A stretch of 6,232 nucleotides of DNA from an uncultured Pirellulaceae bacterium (GTDB lineage: Bacteria; Planctomycetota; Planctomycetia; Pirellulales; Pirellulaceae). This document shows positions 6,218 to 6,232 of this stretch, piece by piece. Both the position numbers and the translations under genes were made by a program. Each line of letters opens with the position of its first letter. Position 1 is the first letter of the stretch. The stretch lies in contig CAMYKF010000090.1 of NCBI GenBank assembly GCA_947258905.1, positions 1-6,232 on the forward strand, given 5' to 3'. Under the pieces are notes generated by a model that was not told the DNA's origin, did no database searches, and saw only the letters and a program-made list of their open reading frames with translations.

Positions 6218-6232
6218 CGCCTCTTGTCGTAA

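Noticed and set aside
1..6232. CRISPR array, tRNA or rRNA gene, or intact insertion sequence
   Set aside because: No regularly spaced direct repeats, no tRNA-like cloverleaf, no ribosomal RNA segment and no transposase reading frame were seen. The repeats present are inverted and single-copy within the window.

Overview
The window looks like chromosomal DNA from a planctomycete (Planctomycetota, probably Pirellulales-like). This is an inference. It rests on a secreted Cys-type sulfatase next to a sulfotransferase, an exported protein joining carboxypeptidase-regulatory-like domains to a redoxin-like domain, weak or absent Shine-Dalgarno sequences before several genes, and long nested palindromes in the intergenic gaps. 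No marker gene here fixes the species.

Layout, left to right. Position 1-441 (minus) is the N-terminal 147 codons of an exported protein resembling the DUF6263 family; the gene runs off the left edge. A 48-bp gap with a 7-bp-stem hairpin separates it from the NAD kinase gene upstream (490-1365, minus), so the two are probably cotranscribed. The gap 1366-1631 is largely filled by a nested inverted-repeat element (about 1433-1592) and a small hairpin (1595-1614). Next is a sulfotransferase-family gene (1632-2462, minus). It is divergent from a sulfatase gene (2578-4164, plus), with a 115-bp shared upstream region holding a short inverted repeat and a weak promoter candidate. The sulfatase gene converges, with a 22-bp gap, on a minus-strand gene (4187-5974) for an exported 595-residue protein. 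That protein has beta-sandwich repeats at its N-terminus, a helical middle, and a C-terminal thioredoxin-fold domain lacking the CxxC motif. The gap upstream of it (5975-6232) holds a Shine-Dalgarno sequence, no convincing promoter, and a striking nested palindrome at 6117-6217.

How the genes may work together. NAD kinase is housekeeping (NADP supply). The sulfotransferase (cytosolic, adds sulfate) and sulfatase (exported, removes sulfate) do opposite chemistry, but their link is positional only. The degenerate redoxin-like protein has no evident functional tie to its neighbours. I see no defence system, CRISPR array, tRNA, rRNA or intact insertion sequence. The most unusual features are the two structured intergenic repeats and the redoxin domain without its active-site cysteines.
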